DNA of 64,000 bases from Paenibacillus sp. P25. Its GTDB lineage: Bacteria > Bacillota > Bacilli > Paenibacillales > NBRC-103111. Below, piece by piece: positions 20,742 through 29,832 of the stretch. The stretch is taken from the NCBI GenBank assembly GCA_024704175.1, contig CP085629.1:4154001-4218000 (forward strand), given 5' to 3'. The number at the start of each line of letters is the position of its first letter. Positions within the stretch are counted from its first letter, which is position 1. The translations under genes were made by a program, and so were the position numbers. A model generated the notes under the pieces. That model was given only the letters and a program-made list of their open reading frames with translations. It ran no database searches and was not told the origin of the DNA.

Positions 20742-21413
20742 ATGCTGCTCGATTGGTCTACCCCCATCCGCAACTTGGATTATTTATTGGGCGGAGCCGC
20801 GATGACCTTATGGCTCACCGTTCTCGTTTTCCTATTATCTTTTTTGCTGGGCATGATTTTGGCGGTTTGCCGCATGAATAAACAAGTATACCCTTTGTAT
20901 TTGATTTCAACAACTTATGTGGAGTTAATCCGAAATACACCCGCGCTTGTCCAAATCTTTTTTATTTATTTTGGTCTCCCCCAATTTGGCATCCACTTCT
21001 CGCCGATTGAAGCAGGGATTATAGCATTAACCATCAACAGCTCGGCGTATATGACTGAAATCATTCGCGCCGGGATTCAATCCATTCATAAAGGACAATG
21101 GGAAGCAAGCAGGGCGATAGGCCTTACTTATATGCAAATGTTTAGATATGTCATTTTCCCGCAAGCTTTTAAAAAGATGTTTCCGATTGCGGGGAATCAA
21201 TTTATTATGGTGTATTTCAATACGAGCTTGCTTGCTATTCTCGACGTTAAAGAGCTTACCGACCGGGCGTTAATTTTGAATGGCCAAACGTTCCGGACAT
21301 TGGAAATTTTCGTTTTCGTAACCGGCATATATTATGTGTTGTATTTTATCATTTTCTCGCTGTTCAATTGGACAAACCGCAGATGGCTAGTTAATAAGCG
21401 CGAAACAAGGTGA
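20742..21413 (+). CDS. Amino-acid ABC transporter permease (HisM/GlnP type)
   Basis: About 223 residues with five hydrophobic segments and the polar-amino-acid permease signature ELIRNTPALVQIFFIYFGLP. The docking loop is near GQWEASRAIGLTYMQMFRYV. The start ATG 20742 has AAGGAGG 7 bases upstream; the frame is open further upstream to 20679 but lacks a better ribosome site. Intact, and coupled to the next permease. Confidence 0.9.
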   Translation: MLLDWSTPIRNLDYLLGGAAMTLWLTVLVFLLSFLLGMILAVCRMNKQVYPLYLISTTYVELIRNTPALVQIFFIYFGLPQFGIHFSPIEAGIIALTINSSAYMTEIIRAGIQSIHKGQWEASRAIGLTYMQMFRYVIFPQAFKKMFPIAGNQFIMVYFNTSLLAILDVKELTDRALILNGQTFRTLEIFVFVTGIYYVLYFIIFSLFNWTNRRWLVNKRETR

Positions 21414-21418
21414 CAACC

Positions 21419-22066
21419 ATGGACTTGAGTGCAATCTACGAATATCGGCATCTTTTATGGAGCGGATTTACGATAACATGCAAGCTTTCCGTTACCGCCA
21501 TCATGTTGGGCACACTGGCGGGAATCATGATCAGTATGGTCGCGACCAGCCGGATCAAGTGGCTGAAAGCACCTCTCACGGCGTATGTCCAGCTCTTTCG
21601 CGGGTCACCGCTTCTTATTCAATTATTTATGTTTTATTTCGGATTATCTTATATTGGAATCAATATCAACGTATTCGAGGCAACAGCATTGGTTTTCACA
21701 TTATACTCCGGCGCTTACATTGCCGAAATTTTCAGAGCAGGCATTGAGTCCGTCCCCAAAGGACAATTCGAGGCCGCAAAGGCACTCGGCTTTTCTTATG
21801 CTCTGCTGATGTTTAGAGTCATCCTCCCTCAAACCTTAAAAATAGCGCTACCGCCATTGATAGGATTTTTTATCACCCTTATCAAAGATACCTCTATTGC
21901 CTCCGTAGTCGGTTACGCGGAGTTACTGAACCAAGGAAAAGCGATTATGAATATTGCCGGTAAACCTTTTGAAATTTTGCTTTCCGTATCCCTTGTGTAC
22001 TTTATCATATGTTATCCGCTCTCATTGTTTGTAAATTGGATGGAGAGGAGAATTTACATCAAATGA
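21419..22066 (+). CDS. Amino-acid ABC transporter permease (second subunit)
   Basis: About 215 residues with the same architecture: YVQLFRGSPLLIQLFMFYFG signature and GQFEAAKALGFSYALLMFRV docking loop. Start ATG 21419 with AAGGTGA eight bases upstream; GTG 21410 is an alternative that overlaps the previous stop. Its own stop TGA overlaps the ATPase start as ATGA. Forms the heterodimeric channel with the preceding gene product. Confidence 0.9.
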   Translation: MDLSAIYEYRHLLWSGFTITCKLSVTAIMLGTLAGIMISMVATSRIKWLKAPLTAYVQLFRGSPLLIQLFMFYFGLSYIGININVFEATALVFTLYSGAYIAEIFRAGIESVPKGQFEAAKALGFSYALLMFRVILPQTLKIALPPLIGFFITLIKDTSIASVVGYAELLNQGKAIMNIAGKPFEILLSVSLVYFIICYPLSLFVNWMERRIYIK

Positions 22067-22791
22067 TTACGCTAAGTCATATCAACAAATCGTTCGGACA
22101 GCTTAAAATTCTCCACGACGTATCGCTTCAAGTTGAAAAAGGGGAAGTTGTGGTCATTATCGGTCCTAGCGGCTCCGGTAAAAGCACCATGCTTCGCTGC
22201 ATCAATCATTTGGAAACGATTGAGTCCGGCGAGATTTATATCGATGGACAACCGGTCCTGTCGAACAAACCGGTTATCCGGAGAATCGGAACTGAGGTAG
22301 GAATGGTATTTCAATCTTTTAATTTGTTTCCACATTTAACTGTATATGAAAACATTGCCTTGGGCCCCCGTTATGTGCGTAAATTAAAAAAGCAGCAAGT
22401 AATTGAAATTGTCGAAACTCTCCTCGGGAAAGTAGGGCTTCTCGACAAGAAAGAACGCTATCCGGAGCAATTGTCGGGTGGACAGCAACAGCGGATTGCC
22501 ATTGCACGGGCATTGGCGATGCAGCCCAAAGTCATGTTATTCGATGAACCTACCTCCGCTTTGGATCCCGAACTCGTCGGAGAAGTATTATCCGTAATGA
22601 AACAGTTGGCCAAAGAAGGAATGACAATGATTGTTGTTACTCATGAGATGAATTTTGCGCGCGATGTTGCCGACCGCGTAGTTGTCATGGCGGAAGGCCG
22701 AATTATTGAAGAAGGAGCACCCGAAACGATATTTACCAAACCGGAAAACACCAGAACGCAAGGCTTTCTTAAAGCAGTTATACAACGATAG
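22063..22791 (+). CDS. Amino-acid ABC transporter ATP-binding protein (GlnQ type)
   Basis: 242-residue ABC ATPase energising the importer. Walker A GPSGSGKST near residue 37, Q-loop FQSFNLFPH, signature LSGGQQQRIAIARAL, Walker B VMLFDEPTSALDPE, and H-loop VVTHEMNFAR. ATG 22063 overlaps the permease stop (ATGA). Intact. Confidence 0.92.
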   Translation: MITLSHINKSFGQLKILHDVSLQVEKGEVVVIIGPSGSGKSTMLRCINHLETIESGEIYIDGQPVLSNKPVIRRIGTEVGMVFQSFNLFPHLTVYENIALGPRYVRKLKKQQVIEIVETLLGKVGLLDKKERYPEQLSGGQQQRIAIARALAMQPKVMLFDEPTSALDPELVGEVLSVMKQLAKEGMTMIVVTHEMNFARDVADRVVVMAEGRIIEEGAPETIFTKPENTRTQGFLKAVIQR

Positions 22792-22802
22792 GAGGCGGCT
22801 CC

Positions 22803-23547
22803 ATGAAGATGAAAGAAATTAGCATCGGGAAGCATACAGTGAAAGCGCAGGCAGTCGGTTTTGATAAGGATGGGACACTTTTCGACGCATTAACTTATTG
22901 GAGAACCATGGACCGGATTCGAAAAGAGCTTTTTTTGAAAATTGTCGGTTCCGAGCACGAGACCGCTTGGGAAAGCATCATGGGTTTCGTACACCCGGAT
23001 CACATTAACTACAGCGGTGTATTAGCCGTTGCTACGACTGAAGAAGAAATCTTATTGACGGCCGGTGTCATGTTTCAACTGCATGGTTGGCCTTGGTTCC
23101 AATGCAAACAGTTAGCTAGAGATTTGTTCGCACAGGCCGATGAAAAATTAGATTTCGGACTGGCCTTTTCGCCTCTTTGCCGGGGTACCAGACGTGCTAA
23201 TGAAACTTAAAAGTAATGAATTGGCAGTGGGCATTCTGACTTCGGATAGTTCGTTAAGAACTAACGCATGCATGAAGCTGATCGGCGTACAAGAAATGCT
23301 TGATTTTATCGTTACCCCCGAAAGTGTCAAGCGTGGAAAGCCGGCTCCGGACATGGTTTTCCGCGCTTGTGAACAAATTGGCATTGAGCCTTCGCAAATG
23401 ATTGTTGTAGGCGATTCCATCGTCGATATGCGCATGGCCAAACAAGCGGGAAGTATTGCGGTCGGACTGGTTACTCATGCAGGCTCCGAAGAAATATTGG
23501 GCAAAGAGGCGGATTATCTGATTCACTCCTTGACTGAGATTGAGTGA
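22803..23547 (+). pseudogene. HAD-family phosphatase, frameshifted
   Basis: HAD motif I FDKDGTLFD near residue 20, motif II ILTSDSS, and motifs III/IV KRGKPAPDM and VGDSIVDMRMA. The break near 23195 falls in the cap region: FSPL in one frame, GVPDVLMKLKSNELAVG in the other. The GGAGG site is 6 bases before ATG 22803. Last gene of the enolase-superfamily operon, it may dephosphorylate a pathway intermediate, as in phosphoglycolate phosphatase-like proteins. Confidence 0.8.
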
Positions 23548-23822
23548 TTTTACCGTCGGTGGTCTCAAACATATCTTATTAGACAACCATGCTGCTACGC
23601 AGCACCATCAGAAGGATGAAAATGGTAGTGCGTCGAAGTAACTTCTTACGGCTGGCGAAGGGAGGTCGCGTCTCTATGGTGCTGCGAGCCCGTTTATTAG
23701 ACAGACCCCAGCGACCAGGTGCACCACAGATTGTTGCTCCGCATGGAAGCACGGAGGATAGATTAACCCGGATGGTTGTTGCACCAGCCCTTTAATCTAT
23801 ACAGTCGTAGAAGGAGTATGAG
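23548..23822 (+). other. Non-coding left end of the IS110-type element
   Basis: 275 bases without a credible gene separate the HAD gene from the transposase. In IS110-group elements the non-coding end upstream of the transposase encodes a structured guide (bridge) RNA. Several self-complementary stretches are present, for example GCTGCTACGCAGCACC near 23590. The exact element boundary was not located. Confidence 0.4.
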
Positions 23823-25044
23823 ATGGACGTCGTTTACAGTCGCTGTTGCGGTCTTGACGTTCATAAGAAGAACGTCGTTGCATGTGTCATCACGCCGGAG
23901 GGTAAGGAAATCCGTACGTTTTTGACGATGACAGAAGATCTCATGGAACTTGTGAACTGGTTGAAATCCAAAGGATGCACTCATGTAGCCATGGAGAGTA
24001 CAGCATCATACTGGAAACCGATCTACAACTTACTTGAGCTGGAGGACATTCAACTGTTAGTGGTTAATGCCAAGCATATGAAGAATGTCCCCGGTCGCAA
24101 AACGGACATAAAGGATGCTGAATGGATCGCAGGATTGCTGCGGCATGGATTGCTTCAAGGAAGCTACATTCCTTCGCGCGATCAAAGAGAATTACGAGAG
24201 CTGATTCGTTACAGACGAAGCCTCATCGATGAGCGAGCACGGGAAATAAATCGTGTGCAGAAGGTGCTTGAAGGAGCGAATATCAAGTTGTCGTCCGTTG
24301 CCAGCAATGTGCTTGGGAAATCGGGGCGATCTATGCTCGAGGCGATGATCGCCGGTGTTGAAGATCCGGAGGCGTTATCGGAGCTGGCTCAGCGCCGAAT
24401 GAAAAGCAAGAAAGAAGAGCTTAAGCGTGCGCTAAACGGACTCATGGGTAAACACCAAAAACTCATGCTGGAAACCCAGCTTCGTCATATCGATTTTCTG
24501 GATGAAGAAATCGAAAGACTGGATGCTGAAGTGAAGGAACGCATGCGCCCTTTTGAAGAAAACCTGGAGCTGTTGGATACGATTCCCGGAGTTGGTCGGC
24601 GCACAGCAGAACAAATCCTTGCTGAAACTGGAGTCGATGTCGGAAACCAGTTCGGCTCCGCTGCCCGGTTATGTTCGTGGGCAGGATTGTCTCCAGGTAA
24701 CAACGAAAGCGCCGGAAAAAGAAAGTCAGGCCGAACCCGAAAAGGAAATAAAAAGTTGCGAAGTGCTTTGGTTGAAGCTGCAAGAGCAGCAGCAAGAACC
24801 AAGAACACGTACTTATCAAGCCAGTACCATCGGATTGCAGCAAGGCGTGGAGCAAATCGAGCGAGCCGTTGCTGTAGCTCATAGTATTTTAACAATCGTT
24901 TATCATATATTGACACGAAACCAGCCGTATAACGAACTTGGTGCAACATATTACGAAGAGCGTAAGCGTGATACGGTGATGAAGCAATCGGTTAAGAAAT
25001 TGGAGTCTTTAGGATACAAGGTCACCATAGAATCTGTAGCTTAA
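23823..25044 (+). pseudogene. IS110-family transposase (DEDD recombinase), frameshifted
   Basis: RuvC-like N-terminal domain with the DEDD residues: CGLDVHKKNVVACV, AMESTASYWKP and TDIKDAEWIAGLL. The C-terminal Tnp2 domain has IPGVGRRTAEQILAETG and the conserved serine segment SAGKRKSGRTRKGN. The frame breaks near 24865 at GANRA and resumes with AVAVAHSILTIVYHIL, ending at 25044. About 406 codons in all, normal for the family. ATG 23823 follows GAAGGAG. One base repairs it, so it may be recent. Confidence 0.88.
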
Positions 25045-25443
25045 TCATATTGGATAACGGAATGATTGAAGCCCGGATCCGTTTTTTTAAAACTTGGGTT
25101 TGCCGGGATAGTTTCGCATTGCCTTTTTTAAGAATACTGCGCGAGTTTAATTTTCAGGATAGAACCACAGTTATCGCTTTGCCGTGGCGGATGAAAAATG
25201 ACTGGTGATCGCTTCGGTTATTGCCCGAGCAATTGCCAGTCTTTGGTGTGTTGGCGGACGTCCGCTACGTTATTCTCAACCACATGATGCAGCGCTCGCA
25301 CAATCCCCGTTAAGTTCTGGACAAATACTGTTTCACATAACAGCAATGGTCGCAATGCAGCTTTGACAAGGCAATTTTATGAATGCATTATTTGGAAAAT
25401 GGCCTCTTGATCTGTTTCACGATCACTCAAAGGAAGAATCGAC
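25045..25443. other. No supported gene; right end of the IS110 element and possible coding debris
   Basis: The first tens of bases should hold the right end of the IS110 element. On the minus strand, 25227-25385 is open for about 50 codons with a protein-like reading (ALHHVVENNVADVRQHTKDW near its end) but has no start codon or ribosome site, so it looks like debris of an unrecognised gene. Confidence 0.35.
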
Positions 25444-25835
25444 ATTGAACATCAGAGCGAATGCGCCGGAGCACCCATTCTGAAGAGTTTGTGGGGTCGA
25501 TTTGACTTCTCTCTGTTGCTTGCTCAGTCCGGCATGATGAAACGAATTGGCGCTCCGTCTTGGTTAATCTACTTCCTCTATGTTGTCGGCCTCGTTTCCA
25601 ACTGTTCCTCCGTCGCCCAAATGGTGAAGTTGGTTGACAAAGACGCTTTGCTTAAAGCGATGTTCCAGCCGCGGAAACTTGTGCAGTGCACGCTGAGCCG
25701 CTTCTTTACGAAAAACTTTGCATGGACGGCATTTAGGAAAAAGCGTGTCGAGCGCTTACAGCAAGACTCCGTAACTACAATTACCGTTGGAGATGCCATC
25801 AATCTGGACAATACCCACAGCGCGCATGGCGACAC
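25444..25835 (+). mobile_element. Relic of the same IS4-like transposase (copy B)
   Basis: The plus strand encodes LKAMFQPRKLVQCTLSRFF, FAWTAFRKKRVERLQQDSV and GDAINLDNTHSAHGD, matching copy A at 1675-2262 closely over about 360 bases but in the opposite orientation. It ends abruptly at 25835, where SigK-like sequence on the other strand begins. Only the N-terminal part of the transposase remains, so it is dead. Confidence 0.65.
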
Positions 25836-25925
25836 ATCTTTACGCGTCTTCTTCAAGGATAGCAAAATGCATTAAGATCTCATTTTCAATACACCTCGCC
25901 GCGAATGTTGCGAGTTTCGAAACTA
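25836..25925 (-). pseudogene. Shard of a SigK-like sigma factor gene
   Basis: The minus strand reads KLATFAARCIENEILMH, then after a one-base shift SLKKTRKDVS. It parallels the same stretch of the larger sigK fragment at 27429-27940, with roughly four in five bases alike by eye. Only about 30 codons survive, joined directly to the transposase relic at 25835. It is a second, older or imported copy of part of sigK. Confidence 0.65.
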
Positions 25926-26048
25926 TGAAACAGATAAACCACCCTTCGTATAGGATGGTTGTGTTTATGGATGATTGGTGAATGGTAATTACCTACTCGG
26001 TAGATTCTTTGCGGAGCGAAGGGAACACCTTCGAATACAATTCAGCCT

Positions 26049-26705
26049 TCATTTCCTCAATACTAGTAAATCTCTGGCTTTTATCTGGAGAATTGCTCTT
26101 GATATAAATTCCTTCAACGCTTCATTGGTCTCACGATGATACCCGGTCGTTCGACCAGTAAGAATAAAATAAATGACTTTTCCTAGTGCATAAGTCTCGT
26201 GTCTTATTTCATAATTCTCGAAACCAATTGCAGTCAAGTCAGTGTAATCATTAATAGCCCCTTTGATTTCTGTCCCCTGTTGGGTCAAAGTGCTATTAGG
26301 TCGTTTTACCAAACCGAAATCGGAGACCTTTTAAGAAGGTAGCACCATCGCCATAATGCTTTACTAAAATATTCGTATAACTGATGTCCCTATGGAGTAT
26401 TCCTGTAGAATGAATATAGTCGAAAGCACGAATTAGTTGTTCTACATAAACTCTTCTTTTGCTAAACGTTAGTGTAGAATTGCTCCGGTTAATGTATTTA
26501 GATAATGTCTCATCTGCGTACTCCATTACATACTCATTTTTCTCATCATCATAGGAATAAGCTTTGATGACAAACGGACTATCCAAGGTTCGAAGATCGT
26601 TAAATTCATTCTTAAATCGCTCCAGTTCATCAGGTCGCAAATCACCTTCTGCTCGTTTAACAGCGAAGTAAGAATTATAATGTGGATCTCGATTTCAAAT
26701 TCGAC
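26049..26705 (-). pseudogene. Serine/threonine protein kinase, truncated and frameshifted
   Basis: A eukaryote-like kinase. The ATP-binding lysine lies in YFAVKRAEG near 26670, a hinge follows at EYVMEYADETL, then the catalytic loop ILHRDISYTNILV. One extra base near 26318 breaks the DFG segment, read as SDFGLVKRPNS in the next frame. The C-lobe continues to 26049 with HETYALGKVIYFILTGRT. The glycine-rich loop is missing, so the 5' end is lost near 26700. No membrane segment or partner is evident. Such kinases occur in abortive-infection loci, but nothing here proves that. Confidence 0.65.
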
Positions 26706-27010
26706 GTTGGATTCTGATTCAGAATCTAGATATAAAGTGTATCGCTGTCGATGTGGGATATTTCAAATGTCACATGAAGAATAAATGAGGTTCTGACGAT
26801 CGTTATCAAATAACGCGATGAGCATTTTTTGTTAAGTTTTGTAGAGTGAGGCGACTGTGACTCTCTTCGTGAGACAGATTAACGTTGTTCTGGCGTTGCC
26901 GCATGGCTTTCTTTTTCTCGTACCCGGCCTGTCCGTCCATAGTGAGGGTCACAGCGTCTTAACCATCGTTTCGTCTGTTAGGAAGATGCTTTCCATTAAA
27001 ATTTGTTTTG
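26706..27010. other. Intergenic stretch without a supported gene
   Basis: A+T-rich sequence beyond the lost 5' end of the kinase. No open frame with a ribosome site, RNA gene or clear terminator was found. Confidence 0.4.
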
Positions 27011-27247
27011 TCAGCTCAACCAGACTCCATCTAATTCTTCTATTTTCCATTCCAACTGCTTGACGTATTCTAATATTTGAGACTGTGTCTTTTTTGTAAT
27101 ATGCCCGGGTACACCTTCGTCTTCCATTTTCATTATTTTTTCGAAATAAGCACTTTTCTTACTTATAGCTTTACATCGAGAATTTCTAAACGACAGAAGA
27201 GTCTCCAAGAAAAGCTCCCAGCTTTCCAAACTATTATGTAAAAGCAT
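27011..27247 (-). CDS. Small protein of unknown function
   Basis: 78 codons from ATG 27247, with a protein-like, charged composition (SAYFEKIMKMEDEG, QILEYVKQLEWKIEELDG, the latter probably helical). There is no good ribosome site. Just upstream, 27256-27390 holds another start-less open stretch in the same strand. It may be the end of a broken larger gene. Not recognised. Confidence 0.35.
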   Translation of the reverse strand: MLLHNSLESWELFLETLLSFRNSRCKAISKKSAYFEKIMKMEDEGVPGHITKKTQSQILEYVKQLEWKIEELDGVWLS

Positions 27248-27394
27248 TAATTTATATAATGGTCACAATTATTAGTGAACGGATAGTCGAAGTACTTCTT
27301 GTTATATTCAATTGACGATCTTAAAGAATTTATCTCTCGACCATTAAGATGAGCTCGTCCATTCAAAAACCATCCTTTTATAAAAAGAATTTAA

Positions 27395-27421
27395 AAAGCC
27401 TGCTAAAGGAGAGCAGGCTTT
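27395..27421 (-). terminator. Intrinsic terminator after sigK
   Basis: AAAGCCTGCT (27395-27404) pairs with AGCAGGCTTT (27412-27421). On the minus strand the stem is followed by a T-rich run. It starts 8 bases after the sigK stop. Confidence 0.85.
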
Positions 27422-27428
27422 AGGCAAT

Positions 27429-27940
27429 TTACCGTTTCGCCTTATAAAATTCGTGATATAGCTTCATCAAAGCACGCTTCTCGATCCGCGACACATACGA
27501 TCGCGAGATGCCGAGCTCCTTCGCGATCTCCCGCTGGGTGCGCTCCTCTCCGCCGTGCTCGAGCCCAAAGCGGCCGACAACGACTTCTTTTTCACGATCA
27601 TCCAGTATGTCAAGGTTTTTGTATATTTTGCTCTTCTCAATCTTGAGCTGCACTTTGTCCACCACATCGTCGGCTTCCGTTCCGAGGATATCGATGAGTG
27701 TAATCTCGTTCCCCTCCTTGTCCGTTCCGATCGGGTCATGCAGTGAAACGTCCTTACGGGTTTTCTTCAGTGATCGCAGGTGCATCAGAATTTCATTTTC
27801 TATACATCTCGCCGCGAATGTAGCAAGCTTAGTTCCTTTATCAGGGGAAAATGATTCGATCGCTTTGATGAGTCCGATCGTTCCTATCGAGATGAGATCC
27901 TCGAGATCTTCCCCGGTATTGTCGAATTTTTTGAGGTTGT
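27429..27940 (-). pseudogene. sigK: RNA polymerase sigma-K factor, C-terminal part only (split by a skin-like element)
   Basis: SigK drives late mother-cell sporulation genes. From about 27940 the minus strand matches SigK continuously: KKFDNTGEDLEDLISIGT and IGLIKAIESF (region 2), AARCIENEILMHLRSLKKT, DPIGTDKEGNEI, and a region 4 helix-turn-helix GISRSYVSRIEKRALMKL. About 170 of an expected 235 or so codons remain; the first 65-70, including the pro-sequence, are absent. Upstream the match stops abruptly inside a large serine recombinase gene, the classic layout of a sigK-intervening element. The N-terminal half was not found elsewhere in the window, so it must lie beyond 64 kb or be lost. 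A terminator follows. Confidence 0.85.
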
Positions 27941-29562
27941 GAACACAAACCGATGTCATCTCCAGACGATAGAAACTGTTGACGTTTCAACTCGTCAAGA
28001 GCCCCAACCGCTGTAATCTGCACTTCATTCCCGTCGTAGCGGATTATGATCTCGTCAACCAGGGTCTCTACGATATGTCGCTTTTCGTCAAGGGTAAGCT
28101 CACCACCGGCGCTTTCGACGAAGATTCGGACAGCTTTGGAGACCTCTGCAATCCAATTGGCCGATATTTCCTTCTCCGCTTGTTCTGACAACTGCTTTTC
28201 GTACCCGGCAAGCTCTTGCTCCAACGACTTTAGTCCGGCATTAATCTTTTGCATTTCGGTAAGCATCTCCTGCTCATCAATGACCTCCCGCTTGAACATG
28301 ATTTTGATTTTTTCCTTTTCCTTCTCCTTCTGCTCCAGCTGACGTTTGATGTGGTCCGCGGCGGATTGAAGTTCCAGGTTAATCTCATTCGATTTGCTTT
28401 GCAGCCGCTCCATATAATCATCGGGATTAGACAATGTCTCCAAAATGAGCCGCCAGACGTAATGATCCAACATATCGGCGCGCAACGTTTGAGTTGGGCA
28501 CTTCTCAACTCCTTCACCATACTTCTTTGGGAAGAGGTTTGGACATCTGTAGCAGGTGTAACGGATCTTTTCTCCCGTTTCTTTATTTACCCGGCCTGTA
28601 TAAGTAGTTGCTTGCCACATTCTGCCGCAATGTCCACACCGGATCATGGATTTTAACAAATACTCATACTTTACATTTCCTGACCGTTTCATGTTTTTCT
28701 CTTTCTGCACCTGGGCTAATTCAAACAGTTGCGGGTCAATGATACTTGGCACGGTAACCTCGATCCAGTCCTTTTCCTCGCGAAAGGCATATGTTTTTTT
28801 CGGTGTGCCGTTCTTGGTTTTCTCCCCGCGAATCTTCCGGGTTTCTCTACGATTGTAATAGAACTTGCCGATGTACACCTCAGAAGTAAGAACCCTTCTA
28901 ATGGAACTGGCGCTCCAGTTCCTGCTTTCCCCTCGTTTGGGTACTGCCCCCAACGCATAGAGTCGATCCCCGATTTCACGAAGCGTATAGTTCTCATGAA
29001 CATACCAGTGGTATATCTTCTGGACAAATTCGGCTTCCTGCGCATTGATAATCAAGGTATTTTCATGAAGATCATATCCATAGGGAGCCACACGCATGGG
29101 CATGATCTTCTTATCTTTTTCCACCGCTTTGAGTCTTCCGCGTACCGTCCGCTTCTTGATTAAAGACAACTCGTATTGTGCTATGGAACTCATCAGGTTG
29201 AAAAAAAGCTGCCCTTCCGGCGTATTCCGGTATTCCGTGTCCACGAACACCAGCTCGATATTGCTCCGCTCCAGCTCACGGCAAAGGATTAATTTATCCG
29301 TCAAGTCCCTGGTCAACCGGTCGGGGTGGGTAACAATCAAGCGACGGACCAGCCCTTGCGCAACATCTTGTCTGAATTCATTCATGGCGGGCCGATCGAT
29401 ATCTTCACCTGTGAATCCTTCTTCGCGATAAACTTTGATCATGGATTCGGGAATTCCCAAGTCTTTCGCTTTCCGCATGCAAATCTCAATTTGTGCATCA
29501 AGGCTTGTGCCCTCTGATGCTTGCATGCCTGTAGAAACCCTTGGATATATGGCCGTATACAT
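27841..29562 (-). CDS. Large serine recombinase (SpoIVCA-like)
   Basis: About 573 codons. The N-terminal resolvase domain carries the catalytic serine in YPRVSTGMQ (residue 10) and DRLTRD. A recombinase domain (PYGYD, then GRLYAL-type helices and ISxVYxGK-like TSEVYIGKFYYN) follows, then a zinc ribbon CGHCGRMW...CYRCPN and a coiled coil near residues 400-460. Start ATG 29562 has AGGAG 14 bases upstream. The reading frame does not stop before the sigK junction but runs about 100 bases into sigK in another frame, ending at 27841. It would excise the element carrying it from sigK during sporulation, by analogy with SpoIVCA. Confidence 0.87.
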   Translation of the reverse strand: MYTAIYPRVSTGMQASEGTSLDAQIEICMRKAKDLGIPESMIKVYREEGFTGEDIDRPAMNEFRQDVAQGLVRRLIVTHPDRLTRDLTDKLILCRELERSNIELVFVDTEYRNTPEGQLFFNLMSSIAQYELSLIKKRTVRGRLKAVEKDKKIMPMRVAPYGYDLHENTLIINAQEAEFVQKIYHWYVHENYTLREIGDRLYALGAVPKRGESRNWSASSIRRVLTSEVYIGKFYYNRRETRKIRGEKTKNGTPKKTYAFREEKDWIEVTVPSIIDPQLFELAQVQKEKNMKRSGNVKYEYLLKSMIRCGHCGRMWQATTYTGRVNKETGEKIRYTCYRCPNLFPKKYGEGVEKCPTQTLRADMLDHYVWRLILETLSNPDDYMERLQSKSNEINLELQSAADHIKRQLEQKEKEKEKIKIMFKREVIDEQEMLTEMQKINAGLKSLEQELAGYEKQLSEQAEKEISANWIAEVSKAVRIFVESAGGELTLDEKRHIVETLVDEIIIRYDGNEVQITAVGALDELKRQQFLSSGDDIGLCSQPQKIRQYRGRSRGSHLDRNDRTHQSDRIIFP

Positions 29563-29635
29563 GGAGGTTCGCTCTTCTCCTTTCTTATCACTATCACTTT
29601 CCAGTATGGACAAAGAGAGAAACAAAAAAACCGGC

Positions 29636-29788
29636 TTATTCAGTCGGTTTCAAGATCAAACGCTTTAGGATGTAATCGATAACGGCATTTTTGGCCTCTG
29701 CAGCGGATAAGGTGTTTGAGACTTGAACTGAATCACTACATAAAGTATGAGGCACATATACGATTTTGATTGTCGGCATTCGCTCCAT
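29636..29788 (-). CDS. Small protein upstream of the recombinase
   Basis: 50 codons from ATG 29788, six bases after GAGGTG. It contains MPTIKIVYVPH and SNTLSAAEAKNAVIDYILKRL, probably a strand-helix fold. It sits 73 bases before the recombinase start in the same direction and could be a directionality or regulatory protein, but no family was recognised. Confidence 0.5.
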   Translation of the reverse strand: MERMPTIKIVYVPHTLCSDSVQVSNTLSAAEAKNAVIDYILKRLILKPTE

Positions 29789-29832
29789 ACTTTTCACCTC
29801 AATACACCTTATTCCGTCTGCGGTTTGTCCTA

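Noticed and set aside
27841..27960. The sigK fragment as a complete short sigma factor starting near 27959
   Set aside because: The upstream codons do not match any sigma region, there is no ribosome site, and homology to SigK begins only near 27940.
28249..28656. Plus-strand frame opposite the serine recombinase
   Set aside because: Antisense to conserved recombinase sequence; phenylalanine/leucine-rich shadow of its coiled-coil region.
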